The position numbers and the translations under genes are program-made. A stretch of DNA of 64,000 nt from Calonectria ilicicola. Its lineage: Eukaryota; Ascomycota; Sordariomycetes; Hypocreales; Nectriaceae. Shown piece after piece: positions 11,649 through 23,131 of this stretch. The notes below the pieces were generated by a model. That model saw only the letters and a list, made by a program, of their open reading frames with translations, was not told the DNA's origin and searched no databases. The stretch is taken from NCBI GenBank assembly GCA_020809705.1, contig CP085826.1:5766001-5830000 (forward strand), read 5' to 3'. How positions within the stretch are numbered: position 1 is the stretch's first letter; each line of letters begins with the position of its first letter.

Positions 11649-13179
11649 ATGCCTTCCTTTGTTGAGACCCCGGTCACCACCGAGATTCCTGGCCCCGTGT
11701 CCAGGGCCAGCACCAAGAAGCTCGATGCCATCTTCGATGCTCGTGCCGTCCACTTCGTGGTCGACTACAACAAGAGCAACGGCAACTACATTGTCGATGT
11801 CGACGGTAACCAGTACCTTGATGTGTATGTCTTTTCCACCTCCTCCAAAGTCGACTTAGACGCAAAACAATGCCCAGCATGAAGGCTAACATGTCAATTC
11901 TTCCAGCTACGCTCAGATTGCCTCCATCCCTGTTGGCTACAACAACAGCACTCTGATTGAGGCTGCCAAGTCCCCCGAGATGGCCTCTGCCCTCGTCAAC
12001 CGTCCCGCTATCGGCAACTTCCCCTCCGACCAGTGGGTTGACATCCTCCGCGATGGTCTCATGAAGGTTGCCCCCAAGGGCCTCAGCTACATCTTCACTG
12101 CTCAGTCTGGTTCCGAGGCCAACGAGCTCGCCTACAAGGCTGCCTTCATGCTCTACCGCCGCAAGCAGCGTGGTGAGGGTGTTGACTGGTCCGAGGAGGA
12201 GATCAGCTCCTGCCTCAACAACTCCCAGCCCGGTTCCCCCGAGCTCGCCATCATGAGCTTCCAGAACTCCTTCCACGGTCGTGGCTTTGGCTCCCTCTCC
12301 ACCACCCGCTCCAAGGCTGTCCACAAGCTGGACATTCCCAGCTTCAACTGGCCCCAGGCTCCCTTCCCTGCCCTCAAGTACCCCCTTGAGAAGCATACCG
12401 AGGAGAACGCTGCCGAGGAGAAGCGATGCCTCGAGGAGGTTGAGCGTCTCATCACCTCATGGCACTGCCCCGTTGCTGGTCTCATTGTTGAGCCCATCCA
12501 GTCCGAGGGTGGTGACAACCACGCCTCTCCCGCTTTCTTCCAGGGTCTCCGTGACATCACCAAGAAGCACGGTACTGTCCTCATCGCTGATGAGGTCCAG
12601 ACTGGCTTTGGTGCCACTGGCTCTTTCTGGGGTCACGACCACTGGAACCTGACCTCTCCTCCCGACATGGTCACCTTCTCCAAGAAGGCCCAGACTGCCG
12701 GTTACTTCTTCGGTAACGAGCAGCTCATCCCTGACAAGGCTTACCGTCAGTTCAACACCTGGATCGGTGACCCTGCCCGTGTTATCATGAGCAAGGCTGT
12801 CATCAAGGAGATCCTTGACAAGAAGCTCGTCGAGCAGACTGCCCGCGTCGGTGGCCTCCTCTACAACGAGCTCGAGCGCCTCTCCGCCAAGTACCCCGAG
12901 CTTGTGCAGAACCTCCGAGGAAAGGGCCAAGGGTAAGTTTTTTTTTAATTCCTCCGAAATAGTTACCAAAAGATCACAGTGCTAACAAGATCTCTTAGCC
13001 ACTTCATTGCTTTCGACACCAAGGACCCCGCCTCCCTTGTTCGCTCCATGCGAGCCATTGGTGTCAACATTGGCACCTGCGGAAAGAACACTGTCCGCCT
13101 TCGCCCCATGCTCATCTTCGAGGAGTCCCACATCCCCATCCTTGTCAACGCCTTTGACAAGGTCCTCGGCGCTCTGTAG
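11649..13179 (+). CDS. UGA1: 4-aminobutyrate (GABA) aminotransferase
   Basis: PLP-dependent class III aminotransferase that converts GABA and 2-oxoglutarate to succinate semialdehyde and glutamate. Three exons, 11649-11824, 11907-12932 and 12999-13179, encode 460 residues. Introns are 82 nt (GTATGT donor) and 66 nt (GTAAGT donor, GCTAAC branch at 12981-12986). Family features in order are the N-terminal YIVDVDGNQYLDVY, the cofactor-phosphate region TAQSGSEANELAYKAAF, the FHGRGFGSLSTT segment, the acidic DEVQTGFGATG, and the lysine pair in MVTFSKKAQTAG, where Lys318 is the probable Schiff-base residue by alignment with GabT. Length fits fungal GABA transaminases (A. nidulans GatA, yeast Uga1). 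No mitochondrial presequence is evident. Codon use is strongly C-ending, which suggests high expression. The neighbour at 8045-9780 performs the next reaction. Confidence 0.95.
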
Positions 13180-16100
13180 GCTTATTTCGTCATAAGAGAA
13201 AGAAATAGGGAAAACGGGCTCGGCCGGGCAACGGAGTTTATACCAACATGTTAACTAGCGTGCATTTTTTGCTTATGAAGAGAAGGGAAAGCCTTTTGGC
13301 GGTAAAACGGACAACTGGATGACGGGTTTTGAGATAGTAATACCTTGCTCTGGGAACAGACGGGCGTCATTCGAGACGGAAGTAGTTCTACGCTCGGCGT
13401 ACATAGGAAATGGGAAATCATGAATTTTTACATGGCTCAGCTTTTAACCCTCCTCGGGGGAATGAATTGACCACGAACCACCTTTGAGAATGACTTTTGT
13501 GTTTTCCTTACCCCTCCTTAAACACCATTAAGCAGCTTCGTGAGATGCAGAATAGCTGCGGCTCGGCTTAGGAATTGTGTTCCCGGCTCAAGCCCGGTCC
13601 CCGCATGTTACTCGGATTTCCATCGGACATGTCCCCAGGAGAAAACGCTAGACCTGGGGAAGTGTGCCACGTGCAAATCTTATCACAAACGAGAAAAGAA
13701 TGCAACGAACGGCTGCGACCGGCAGCATGCAGCGCTCGGGGCGTGACGGTGCTCATTTGCTCTGATTGCTGGGTCTCGGTCCTAAGTCTCGGTCTCATTC
13801 GGGTGGGGCAATCCTGCGTGGCTTGCATTGGTCGATGAGGGGATTGGAGGAGGCTTTCTCGGCTGCATCGCAGCAGGAGGATCGGGAATCTGCGATCCCC
13901 TGGGCCCCCGTGGTTGTCGGATTCGGCCGACATAGCTGAGATTTTACCTGGGTGTTGGGAGCTAGATATTGGGGGTCCACGGCTATTGTCGATTTGAGTG
14001 CAAGTGCGAAACGAAGGGGGGGGAGGGACCGGACCGTTGCCTGTCAACTTCTCTCTCGCAACCCCAAGCCCATACGCCGTACTCCCGCCTCTTCCGGTCG
14101 GGGTAAGCCCTTCAAACAAAGCTAAGGACGGTAAGAGCAGCCTGCGAAACGGTGTGGATGTCAATTGGCCGCTTGTGGCGCTCGGATGAGGCTATTGTTG
14201 CTGTTTTTGGCGTCTATCCAGACGGGAAGGGTGAGGAGGGGTTGGGTATGCAAGTCGAGCAGCCACAGAATCAGAAAGAAGTTATGCGAGCCATTGAGAA
14301 GCCGCCCCATTGAGGCCGATGCAACTACAGCCGTCGAATTTTGTGATTACGAGTCACCCTTCACATAATGGCTGTGTTATGTCTCAAAAGAGAGGGGTTA
14401 ATGCGAGGTCAAGCAAGGTGGCTGCTGATGAGCAGGATGGGATGGTTGCCAGTTGAGTCTTGTTGAGTGGATAGGTTTCACAGTCAGACAGGGAGCAAGT
14501 GAAGTTCAAGCTCCATCAAAAATCGTCTAGTCAATTGAACCGTGGAGAACCGATGGTGAATTGATAAGAGCAAGGGTTATACCGGCATACAGGTAATAAA
14601 TTGCAACGTCGGGTTGGGATGTTGGCGCAAAACCTCTTGAGGGTCGGATCGCCGCCCCTCCCGTTGATGCAGCCATATCAACCAGGCTTCCGAGATGGTG
14701 GGTGGTCTGCCCAGGGAGCCCGACAGCCTGGTTATGTAACAGCAGCGGCAGACCAAGTCCGTCCCCAGCACTACCGAAACAGACAAGGACGTCCGTTGGT
14801 GGACATAACAGGTGCAGAATGCAGCCGGGGACAACTGCCTTATCGATGTTTGGCGAATCCCTCACTGTCGGGTTTCATGGCGAGAAATGCATGGGTCGCC
14901 GAGCGCAGGCCTTGCGGGGATCGGGAACCATCTCGCATCGCGGTGGCTACTGTCAGGGGATAAGCAAGACGCCGTGATGGAGATGGTTGATACCCGGGGA
15001 GCGTCGCCATGGATGATGTTCACAATGATGGCTGCCCGAGCTCCAAGAGGAGCCAACCAGCCAGCAGTGCGATGCAGGCAACCCCGCAAAACAGGACAGC
15101 ATAAGATCCGGGGACGAGGCGTTGGCTTGGATGCGCGGGATCATCGTTTCCAATGGACGGCCGTGTCTTGAAACAGTGCTAGCTGATCCCTGGATATACG
15201 GCATTATTGTGCAATGTTGCATGTCTGTTAGCCGTCTGTGATGGGGAGCTTGGCCGTAAGTTGCGAAAGAGACGGCGAGCTTCCCCACTCGCACCCTGGC
15301 CCTTGTCGCAATGAGGCGTCGCAACGTGTGTCTGTCGTGTCTTGGTCAGTGCGGCCAACCTTTGAAAGTGTGAATCGGAGAAATATCATTTGTTCGCCTG
15401 CTGTGTCTCTCGATGAATAGCATTGGAAGCTGCGACAAGAGAAACAGCTAGCGCCTTGGTCAGCAGATCTCCGAGGCATGGTCGAGCTTGGCAGTGTGTC
15501 GCAGTCGTCGCCGTGTCGTCATAACCCACCGAAGATGCATTGTGATTCTCGCATTGCTTGCGCCATCTGGTGCCTGCGAGATGAGACTCCTGCGACTTGG
15601 TCGACTTGGCGGTTGGCATGGCGCCCTTTGGCCTCCGCCCCGCCCCGCCCCGCCTCAGGATGAGGTGCTAGACACAGGACGGAACAAGCTGATTAACCTT
15701 GAAAGAGTCTAAGACATTGGCGAGGCGGCGGAGACGCGCCTGTCATTGAAGGCACATTCGGCTGCGGGTGGAGGGGTAGAGGGGTGGTCGCGTCCAACGT
15801 TTGCTTTTTCCTGCGTAATGCGACTGGTTTTTTTTTTTTTTTAATTTTCTACGCCTGCTTCGTTTCTAAGCTGGTTCCTCCCAGAGCTTGCCACCTTTTG
15901 GCTCCAATATACCAACACCCTAGATCCTTGGAACACGTGCCCGAAAAAAAAAGCCCTGGGAATAGCCTACTTGCATACATATACGGCTTGTACACCAGCG
16001 TCAGCTCTATTACCTTCGCGGCTGCATCTCTAGGGAGTCTCAGCGGCACAGCAGCGGGTGACTGACTGATATTCTCCGGCCATGTGGAACGAGAGCTGCC

Positions 16101-17780
16101 CCTACACAGAAGCAGAGAGCGATATTTGGGCGTAACCGCCTCACCAGATTGCGAAGCCTTCTCTCATATCCCACCCTCGCTACTGCAAGCCTGCTGCGTC
16201 CTCCCACCCTCGCGTCCCCACGTAAAGCATTGAACCGACTCGAGGTCGCACATCAAACATCAGATCCATTCCATTTGCCATCCCGTGCTCCATCCAGGTC
16301 CCCCGTCCCCATCCACGTCTCAGCGATTGTCGCCCCCTACCCTAGTGCACCCACCCCCCAAAAGCTTCCCAGGGATCCTCCCCAAATCCAGCCCGGGAAA
16401 AGCAAGGTGTCTTGGATGACCACCAATTGGCTTCTCCGTCACCAACCAGCTTGTGTGGGTAGCCATCGTGCTCCTCTTGTTCCCTGTGCTGCACCTTCTA
16501 CAATCGCAGGCAGGTGGTGGGCTTCAGGCCCTGGGTAGTGGAGGAATCTGCAGCAATCTCCCGGGGACGGAGGACGACCAAGACGTCGTACATATGTACG
16601 ACAGGCGGCGCAGACGAGCCAGACCCGGCGACTTTTTTCGAGTCTTAGGCTTTGTCTAGACACAATCAAATTGTTGTGCAGCATCTCCCGCATCTATGCG
16701 ACAGCGGCTTGGGCGCGGGCAGTAGGTAGGTACCTATGTACACAAGCAGATAGTCATCCTAGCGCCCTGCGCGCTTCCCGATATATGCTCTGCCCCGCGT
16801 CCTAGCTGCTAGGCGCTCTATTCCGCGCACGTTGAGATCCGGTTCCATGTATATTCGTCCGCCAGCCCTGCCGCCCATCTCCGCCCCAGAACAGCACATG
16901 AGCAGATGGGGTGGTACCTTGGCCGGATTAGCAACCAGACCACTGCTCGCCTCTGTTCAGCGCCAAGCGGGGCAGACGGAGCTCTTGCATGAGGGCGTTA
17001 GCCAGTAAGCGAGGCGCTCCAAGTGCAGCGGCTCCGCCAATGTCACTAAAAGTGGCGCTAGCCGCGATCCCCGCGTCTTACTTATCTCGCAGGTGACGGC
17101 CACGACCAGTGCCCAGAATCCAGAATCCAGAACCAACCAGTGAACCCGTCTCTGACACCAAGCCACGAGGTTACCTTTACCTCCCATGCTTTGTCCTGCC
17201 TGACCTTGCTGCAGTACTTCTACCTTGCGTGCGCGCCCACCACGGCATCGCTCCCGTCCAAAACCTACTACATAGCCAGAGCCAGAGCCGGAGCCCTTGG
17301 CTTGCCCATCCCATCCCATCCCATCCACCCCCGTTGCGAAATAGGAAGCTCAAAGGAGTCGCTCGAATACCTCGGTCTCTCACTTCGCTCGTCTGACTCG
17401 CCAGCTCCCGGATTGCCCATCCCAGCAGGTTCCAACCCGGGAAACAGCACGCCAGCCAACCCGCAGACGTGGATTTTTTAGTGGGCAGCTTGCCGTATCC
17501 ATCCATTGATTCGGCCTTGCTGCTGCGCTGGGTCCTGGATGGAGCTTTTCGCTTCTCGAACCTCGATTCAGCACTGAGCCGCAAACCCGTGATCCCTTCA
17601 ACATCAACCTCCGTCTCCAACGTCCCGTCCGCCTCTCCTGTTGTCGCACTGGTACTTCCGCCCATTCTACACCGTTCCGCCCGCCGCCGGGATCTCCGGG
17701 CTCTGCGCCTCGACGGTCCCAGGGAGATCTTTCCATCCGTCCGCCGTTTCGGCCCCGCGCCGCCGCGCGCTCCTGACCGA
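13180..17780. other. Intergenic region, 4.6 kb, upstream of the zinc-cluster regulator
   Basis: No supported gene. It holds the 3' UTR of the GABA aminotransferase at the left and, from about 16.1 kb on, pyrimidine-rich plus-strand sequence that looks like promoter and leader of the regulator gene at 17785. Simple-sequence tracts include a poly-T at about 15827-15842, CCCCG-type repeats at 15636-15655 and CCCAT-type repeats at 17305-17325. Reading frames around 14.5-15.2 kb and 17.1-18.0 kb on both strands are overlapping and lack recognisable motifs. Confidence 0.5.
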
Positions 17781-18092
17781 ATGAATGGACAATCAACAGA
17801 GCCTGCAGAAGCACAGGCAGCGTCGCGAGGCCGAGCGAGAGCGCAAGCGAGCTCTTCGAGCGTAAGTTCCCCTCAGCAATTTCCCACCCGACATTGTTGC
17901 TCGCCATCAGACGCCGACCGCCGTTTGCAACCCGCCAGAACTGCCCTAGCCCTCTCACCCGTTCCTCTAAACCTCGGGGCCTGTGCATGCCGTCGCTTGC
18001 GCGCATCGCCCTGCGCACCTCACCTCACTCAATTCGCACACTGGGCTCTTATTTGGCATTTAAGCTAACCGTATTTCTTCATTCAGTTGTGA
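17781..18092 (+). promoter_or_regulatory. Overlapping upstream ORF at the regulator start
   Basis: An ATG at 17781 lies four bases before the proposed start codon at 17785 and in another frame. In the spliced transcript it opens a 28-codon frame that crosses the first intron (17862-18086) and ends at the TGA at 18090-18092. Both ATGs have weak contexts (C and T at -3). If the transcript starts upstream of 17781, this overlapping frame would reduce translation of the regulator; that effect is inferred from general uORF behaviour. Confidence 0.5.
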
Positions 18093-20638
18093 TGGCTGCC
18101 GACGCCAAAAGGAAAAATGTGACGGAGGTGTCCCCTGTCGGCGATGTACTCGCTTACGTCGCACATGTGAATTCTTAGGCCCAACCGCCAGAGATGGCGA
18201 TGGCGCCGGTGACGGTTCTGCCAGGTAAGTCTAGGCGATTAATTGACCTGCTCTTTTATCCCTCTCGCGACCCCAAACTGACCATGTTTTGGTGCTACGT
18301 CTCACAGGAACCGCTCTGGCTCTAACAACGCCGAGCTGCTTCAGCGTGTTGCTTACATGGAAAAAATCATTGCTCACTACGCTGGCCCCGTCTCTTTTGA
18401 TACGGAAACACTCAAAAACATGGCTGAGTCGATAGACAAGACTCCCGAGACTACCGGCACCTTGCGACCAAACCCAGGCGCCGATTCATCGCCAGGCTCT
18501 GATTATCTTGGTGTCGACGACGAGAACTTTACTGTCCAGCCGCTTGACAACAACACTACTCGTGAGAATCCTGCTCTTATTGTTTTTAAATACCCCAAGA
18601 CGCCATGTTAACAAAATCTTTAGACTACTCTGGTGAGTTTTCTCACTGGAACTTTTCCATGAGAATCAAGCAATGGATTGAGCAGTGTGTGCCTGAGGGA
18701 AATCGCATGGTACGCCCACCCTTCTATTAATTAAAGTTGATGGTGGACCTGTCTAACACAAAATCCGCTTAGGATGGTACCCCGACTTCGCTGAGCTTCA
18801 AAGAGTACTATCGAGCTGAGGAACTCCAATCCTCAAACACCCTGTCCTCTCTAACTGCTCTACCTCCTCGATATGTGGCCGAATTCCTTGTCCAGGCCTT
18901 CTATCAGCATGCTGAGACCAACTACTTTTACGTAGATCGTGGTTGGCTCGCCGAGCAGCTTGATCTTGTCTACCAAAACCCTGGCGCGGTTTCTAGAAGA
19001 GAAGTCGGCACCATCTGCATGATCTGGATCATTTTTGCCATCGGCACACAGTACGCCTATCTCGACTCCCGCCCAGACAGAGGCCACGGAAAGGGCATGG
19101 ACGACAGCCCTTTTTCGGAAGACACAATCGGCATAATGTTTTATCAGCAAGCTTGCAAATTAGTGCCAGACGTCATCACCGTCGCCTCTCTTGAGAGTGT
19201 TCAAGCGATTCTTCTCATCGGCATCTACACCTTGCCCCTTGATGCTTCAGGATTATCATACATCTATCTCAACCTCGCTGTGAAACTTGCCGTCCAAAAC
19301 GGTATGCACAGAAGATACCCTGCGGAGGGCATAGATCCTTTCGTCCGTGAGACGAGGAACCGTGTGTGGTGGACAGTATACACAACAGAAAAGTGCGCAC
19401 TAAATCTTAACCATAATTTAATATCAGGAGACTAATATATTAACAGGCGAGTGGGAATATACCATGGGCGGCCAACTTCCATCTCTAGCAAGGATGTTGA
19501 TGCGGAGATGCCTGTCGATCGGCCGGACATCATGCCATCCAACCCCACGAATGTTGCGCACATGCTCGCAACCCTGCGGCTGAATCAGGCCTTGGGAGAC
19601 ATTGCCCATGAGATGTATGTGTGCCTCAAAGCTCTCCAAACTAGTTTCCTCGCTCGGACTATGTGCTAACCAGAGCCATGCAGATCCGTCCTCAGGACAT
19701 CCCAGAAACATGAAATTACAGAAGGCCTCAACAGAGTGATTGAGATGAAAGAGAATCTTCGAAAGTGGTGGGATAGCCTTCCAGAGACTGCGTTCCGAAA
19801 GGAGACCAATCTTCAGAACCCCATCATTGCGCGGGCAGACATGCACCTAAAGCTTGAATATTGCCTCCTCCGCATGTATGCTGGACGACCATTTATTTTC
19901 CCACGAGAGGCGATCAAGGGCAATGCCAGCACGTCGAGCTCGCCGGCCGACTCGAACAACCCACGGCCTACCACCCCTCACAAATCCAACCCCCGCTCCA
20001 TCCTTGTCGCCGACTGCGTCGAAGCAGCGTTGTCTGTCATCGACACTTGCCACCTACTCAAAAACACCATCGGTCTTGCACGGGCATCATACACAGAGTT
20101 CAGCTCCTGCCGTGCGGCCCTGCTTGTTGTCATCACCCAATGCCTTCAGAAGAAGACCGACAGGCTCCGCGACGGTCTGCGCATTGGTATGTCCATGATT
20201 AAGGAGATGTCCGCTGGTGGCGAGTCTGCTCGCTCCGAGGCTTCATTGATCGAGGTGTTTGAACGTGCCATCTCGAGACTTGACGCGACTGTCGAGTCTT
20301 CTGGTCGTGAGTCGGATTACTCGCGATTCAAAAAGTGGGAACTTCTTTGGAAGAATGATGTGCCCACGCAGGAAATGCAACAGGAAGCCTCATCGGAGGC
20401 GTCGATGCCTCTGCCTCCTAACCCAGCTGCCTTCTGGCGCGGAAACGGAGCTGGAAGCACAACGAGACCGGGCATGCCAGCAATGCAAGCTGCGAGCCCC
20501 TTCATTGGGATGGACACCACCTTCCCGTCGGTTCCACAGGTGATGGATGAGTTCTCCACACTTTTTGGGTATGGCTTCGGTCCAAGCCCCGAGAGCATGG
20601 CCGGCAACGGAAATGGCGGCATGTGGATGGGCCCCTGA
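17785..20638 (+). CDS. Zn(II)2Cys6 transcription factor with fungal-specific TF domain
   Basis: A fungal zinc-cluster DNA-binding regulator of 765 residues in seven exons: 17785-17861, 18087-18224, 18308-18561, 18624-18709, 18773-19392, 19447-19614 and 19684-20638. Introns are 225, 83, 62, 63, 53-54 and 69 nt, with CTAAC-type branch sites where visible. After a short basic, Arg-rich leader, residues 27-52 carry the binuclear cluster with the exact spacing C-x2-C-x6-C-x5-C-x2-C-x6-C (CDGC, RRQKEK, then CRRC), encoded by exon 2. A middle homology (fungal_trans) region spans roughly residues 200-450, including YLNLAVKLAVQNGMHR and RVWWTVYTTEKR. The C-terminus is rich in Pro, Gly, Ser and Met. 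It lies 4.6 kb from the GABA aminotransferase; a link to that pathway, as with yeast Uga3, is only positional inference. The DNA target is unknown. Confidence 0.88.
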
Positions 20639-21708
20639 GCTGTCTTATTCGCAACTCAATCGTGTCGACGACGCAAGTCGACCTTTCAGGAGGAAACGAA
20701 CGTAAACCGGACAGGTGCCAAACGGCACCGTTGAAGGGGGTGAAAAACCCCCTTCACCTTACACTAGCCGTCACAGATCTACCGATCTGAACACCCACCA
20801 TCCTATCAAAAGTTTCAGCCAAAAGAAACAATCTCTTTCTAGAGTCGACGAGTCAAACAGGTGACCCCCGTCGACAACAGACTTGGAGTAATGTGGGAGT
20901 GTTGCATATTGCAATCAAAGAGTTGTGGCTCGCAAGAGAAAGGGCCGAAACCGCCCCCTTTTAAACCCAGCGCCAAGGGGCGTTGGGTTCTCCAGACGAC
21001 CCGTACTGGACCAGTCAGTCCCGACAGCATGTTCACTATGGGGAAGGAGTTTTTTTTGTGTAGGATTAGCGACATGGTGGGGAGGGTAAATCATCATCGA
21101 AGCAAATCTTGAATCGCATGTAAGTATAGCATATCATATCAGGAGGAGTGGTGTTTTATATCTATTATTTTTTTGGTCATGGAAATTGCTGGGTTTTTGA
21201 GCAAACGGGGGTCAACAAATGAGCATATTTTTATTATGGGAGAGCGTGTGCTTCGGATGGGCGGTTGGTTGAACAAACCATTAAAAAAAAACGGGAGCGA
21301 AGATGGGACCAAAGAGTCTCCGGCTGATTGGCTTTTTTTTTTGTTTTCAATTTTTCGTAATGTCAAATCCAAAAAATGTCGTCGCAGTCAATATGGACTG
21401 TGGGTGTTGTTGGTGCTGCCGTAATGGCCACCTCATCTGCTCCTCCGATTGTTCACCTTTTTCCTCATGACAATTAGTGGTAAATTGAATTGAACAGGAA
21501 TGATAGCATTGCAATCAGATTCAAATTACTAAATAACTAGACGACACAGATATCCGTTCATACGTTAAGATGCACACGCCGCCGGGATTGCATACCGGCA
21601 CCCAAATTATCGCGGGGAATAGGCATAAACTAGTGTACAGCAGTGTTAAAAACCTTTTACAAAGCCCCTCCCAGAACATAGATATCACAAGAGTATCGTA
21701 AAAATTAC
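20639..21708. other. Convergent 3' flanks of the regulator and the CCDC47-like gene
   Basis: About 1.07 kb between two stop codons. The left part holds a run of perfect stem-loops (20664-20789) listed separately. The rest holds T-rich tracts (for example near 21165 and 21336) and no supported gene. Confidence 0.6.
20664..20789 (+). repeat. Run of four perfect stem-loops just downstream of the regulator stop codon
   Basis: Four perfect inverted repeats lie within 126 bases, starting 26 bases after the stop codon. GTCGAC pairs with GTCGAC (20664-20669 and 20677-20682, 7-nt loop). GGTGCC pairs with GGCACC (20714-20719 and 20724-20729, loop AAAC). TGAAGGGGG pairs with CCCCCTTCA (20732-20740 and 20748-20756, 7-nt loop). 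CAGATC pairs with GATCTG (20774-20779 and 20784-20789, loop TACC). Two more GTCGAC sites follow at 20844 and 20870. The run probably lies in the 3' UTR and could affect 3' end formation or mRNA stability, which is inference. Confidence 0.65.
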
Positions 21709-23131
21709 TTAAGCGCGCATGGTAGATCGCTTCTGCGATTTTCGCAGTTCCTTCTCCTTCTCCTTTTCAAGATACTTCTTCTGAGCCTTAGCGTCAAGGC
21801 CCTTGAGATCGGCGTCACGCTTGGCCTTCCTGGCCTTTTCTCGCTCAATGAGACGTTCCTCGTTTTTCTCCTCCTCGGCATTCTTCTTGATTTCGGTAAT
21901 CATGTGCTCACGAGTGTTGCGAACCTTCTTGAGAACCTCAGGGCGGAAGTGGGCGGTCTTGACGAGGAAGTCGGGAAGTCGCAGGAAGTAAGCGAAGAGG
22001 GGCTGGAGGGCATCATAGTTGCCGCTAGAGGGAAGTCGGTACCTGAGGAGAATACGCTTACGGGGAGCGGTCTCCTCAAGGTTGGCAGGCTTGTCACCGG
22101 GCTGGTCAGTGATGAGCAGGTACTCGAGGAGGTCGCCAGCAGTCTTGACAGCATCAGCCAACTCGTTTGTCAAAAGGGCCTCGGTGATTTCGGCGTTTTC
22201 GCTCATGACAGTTGTCCAGACGGGGAGCTTGGAGTTATCCTTGGTGAAAGTGAGGGACAAGTCGTATCGCTCCTCACGAGCCTTCTGCATGTTGTCCTTG
22301 TTGACGATGGCCCAGACAAAGCTATCATAGGTACTCTTGGGGTCCTTGGCGCGTGCCTCAGCGGAGCCGGGAGCAACAGGAACAGTCAAGTTCTCTCTAC
22401 CATCAAAGGGGTAGGTGGTGGCCTCCATGACATCGTAGGGGATAGGGAACGACTCGACGAAGTAGCCCAGAGCACACTCGAACAGGTTGACAATGGGGTT
22501 GAACTTCTTGGTCAAGGTAAGCTTGACATCAGTAAAGGCAACATTCTGTCGGCCAGAAGCGTAGGCGGCAAACTCGAACAGGGATTTCTCCTTGATGAGA
22601 GTATCGGGCTTGACATCATTGTCCATGGTAGGGACACCATTGAACCCAACCAAGGCATATTCCTTCTTTAGGGCGGCAGCATTGGCGCGGATCCAGGACT
22701 TGGCCTTGGAGCGATTGGCACGAGCACCAATGATGTGAACAATGAAGATAACTGCGGCGAAAGCGAGGATGATGCCCTCGGCCCTGAACTCGGACAGGGA
22801 GTGGCGCTCGTGGATATTGTACCACTTGGTGTAGGGGGGGGCCGTGGCAGAAGGAAAGGCTGCCTCGATGGTGGCACCAGCAGGCTCAGGCTCGGGAACG
22901 GTGCTGGAAGCGCCGGCAAAGTCTGCGAAGTCTATGCGAAGTGCGCGTTAGTCGGGGGAATTCGCTGGTGTCTTGCGCCATTGGTGAATGTCAGGCGAGC
23001 ATTTTGAGGCGCGTCGCATCACCACAACGCCACATATGCAATTACTATCACTCACCAGAGTCGGAGCTGGCAGCAGGAGCAGGAGCCTCCGGCTTTGCGC
23101 CGCCGAACATGTTCTTGATGAAGTCGGCCAT
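21709..23131 (-). CDS. CCDC47: CCDC47-like ER membrane protein (PAT complex subunit family)
   Basis: Homologue of CCDC47 (DUF1682 family), which in animals is part of the PAT complex that assists insertion of multipass proteins at the ER translocon. Two exons, 23056-23131 and 21709-22931, separated by a 124-nt intron with a GTGAG donor, encode 432 residues. The N-terminus starts MADFIKNMFGGAKPE and is followed by an Ala/Pro-rich linker. One transmembrane helix lies at about residues 78-95 (GIILAFAAVIFIVHIIGA). A large cytosolic domain follows, and the C-terminal 80 residues are a highly charged, Lys/Arg/Glu-rich helical tail. This single-helix plus charged-tail layout is the family signature. 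The function in fungi is inferred from the animal protein. Confidence 0.85.
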
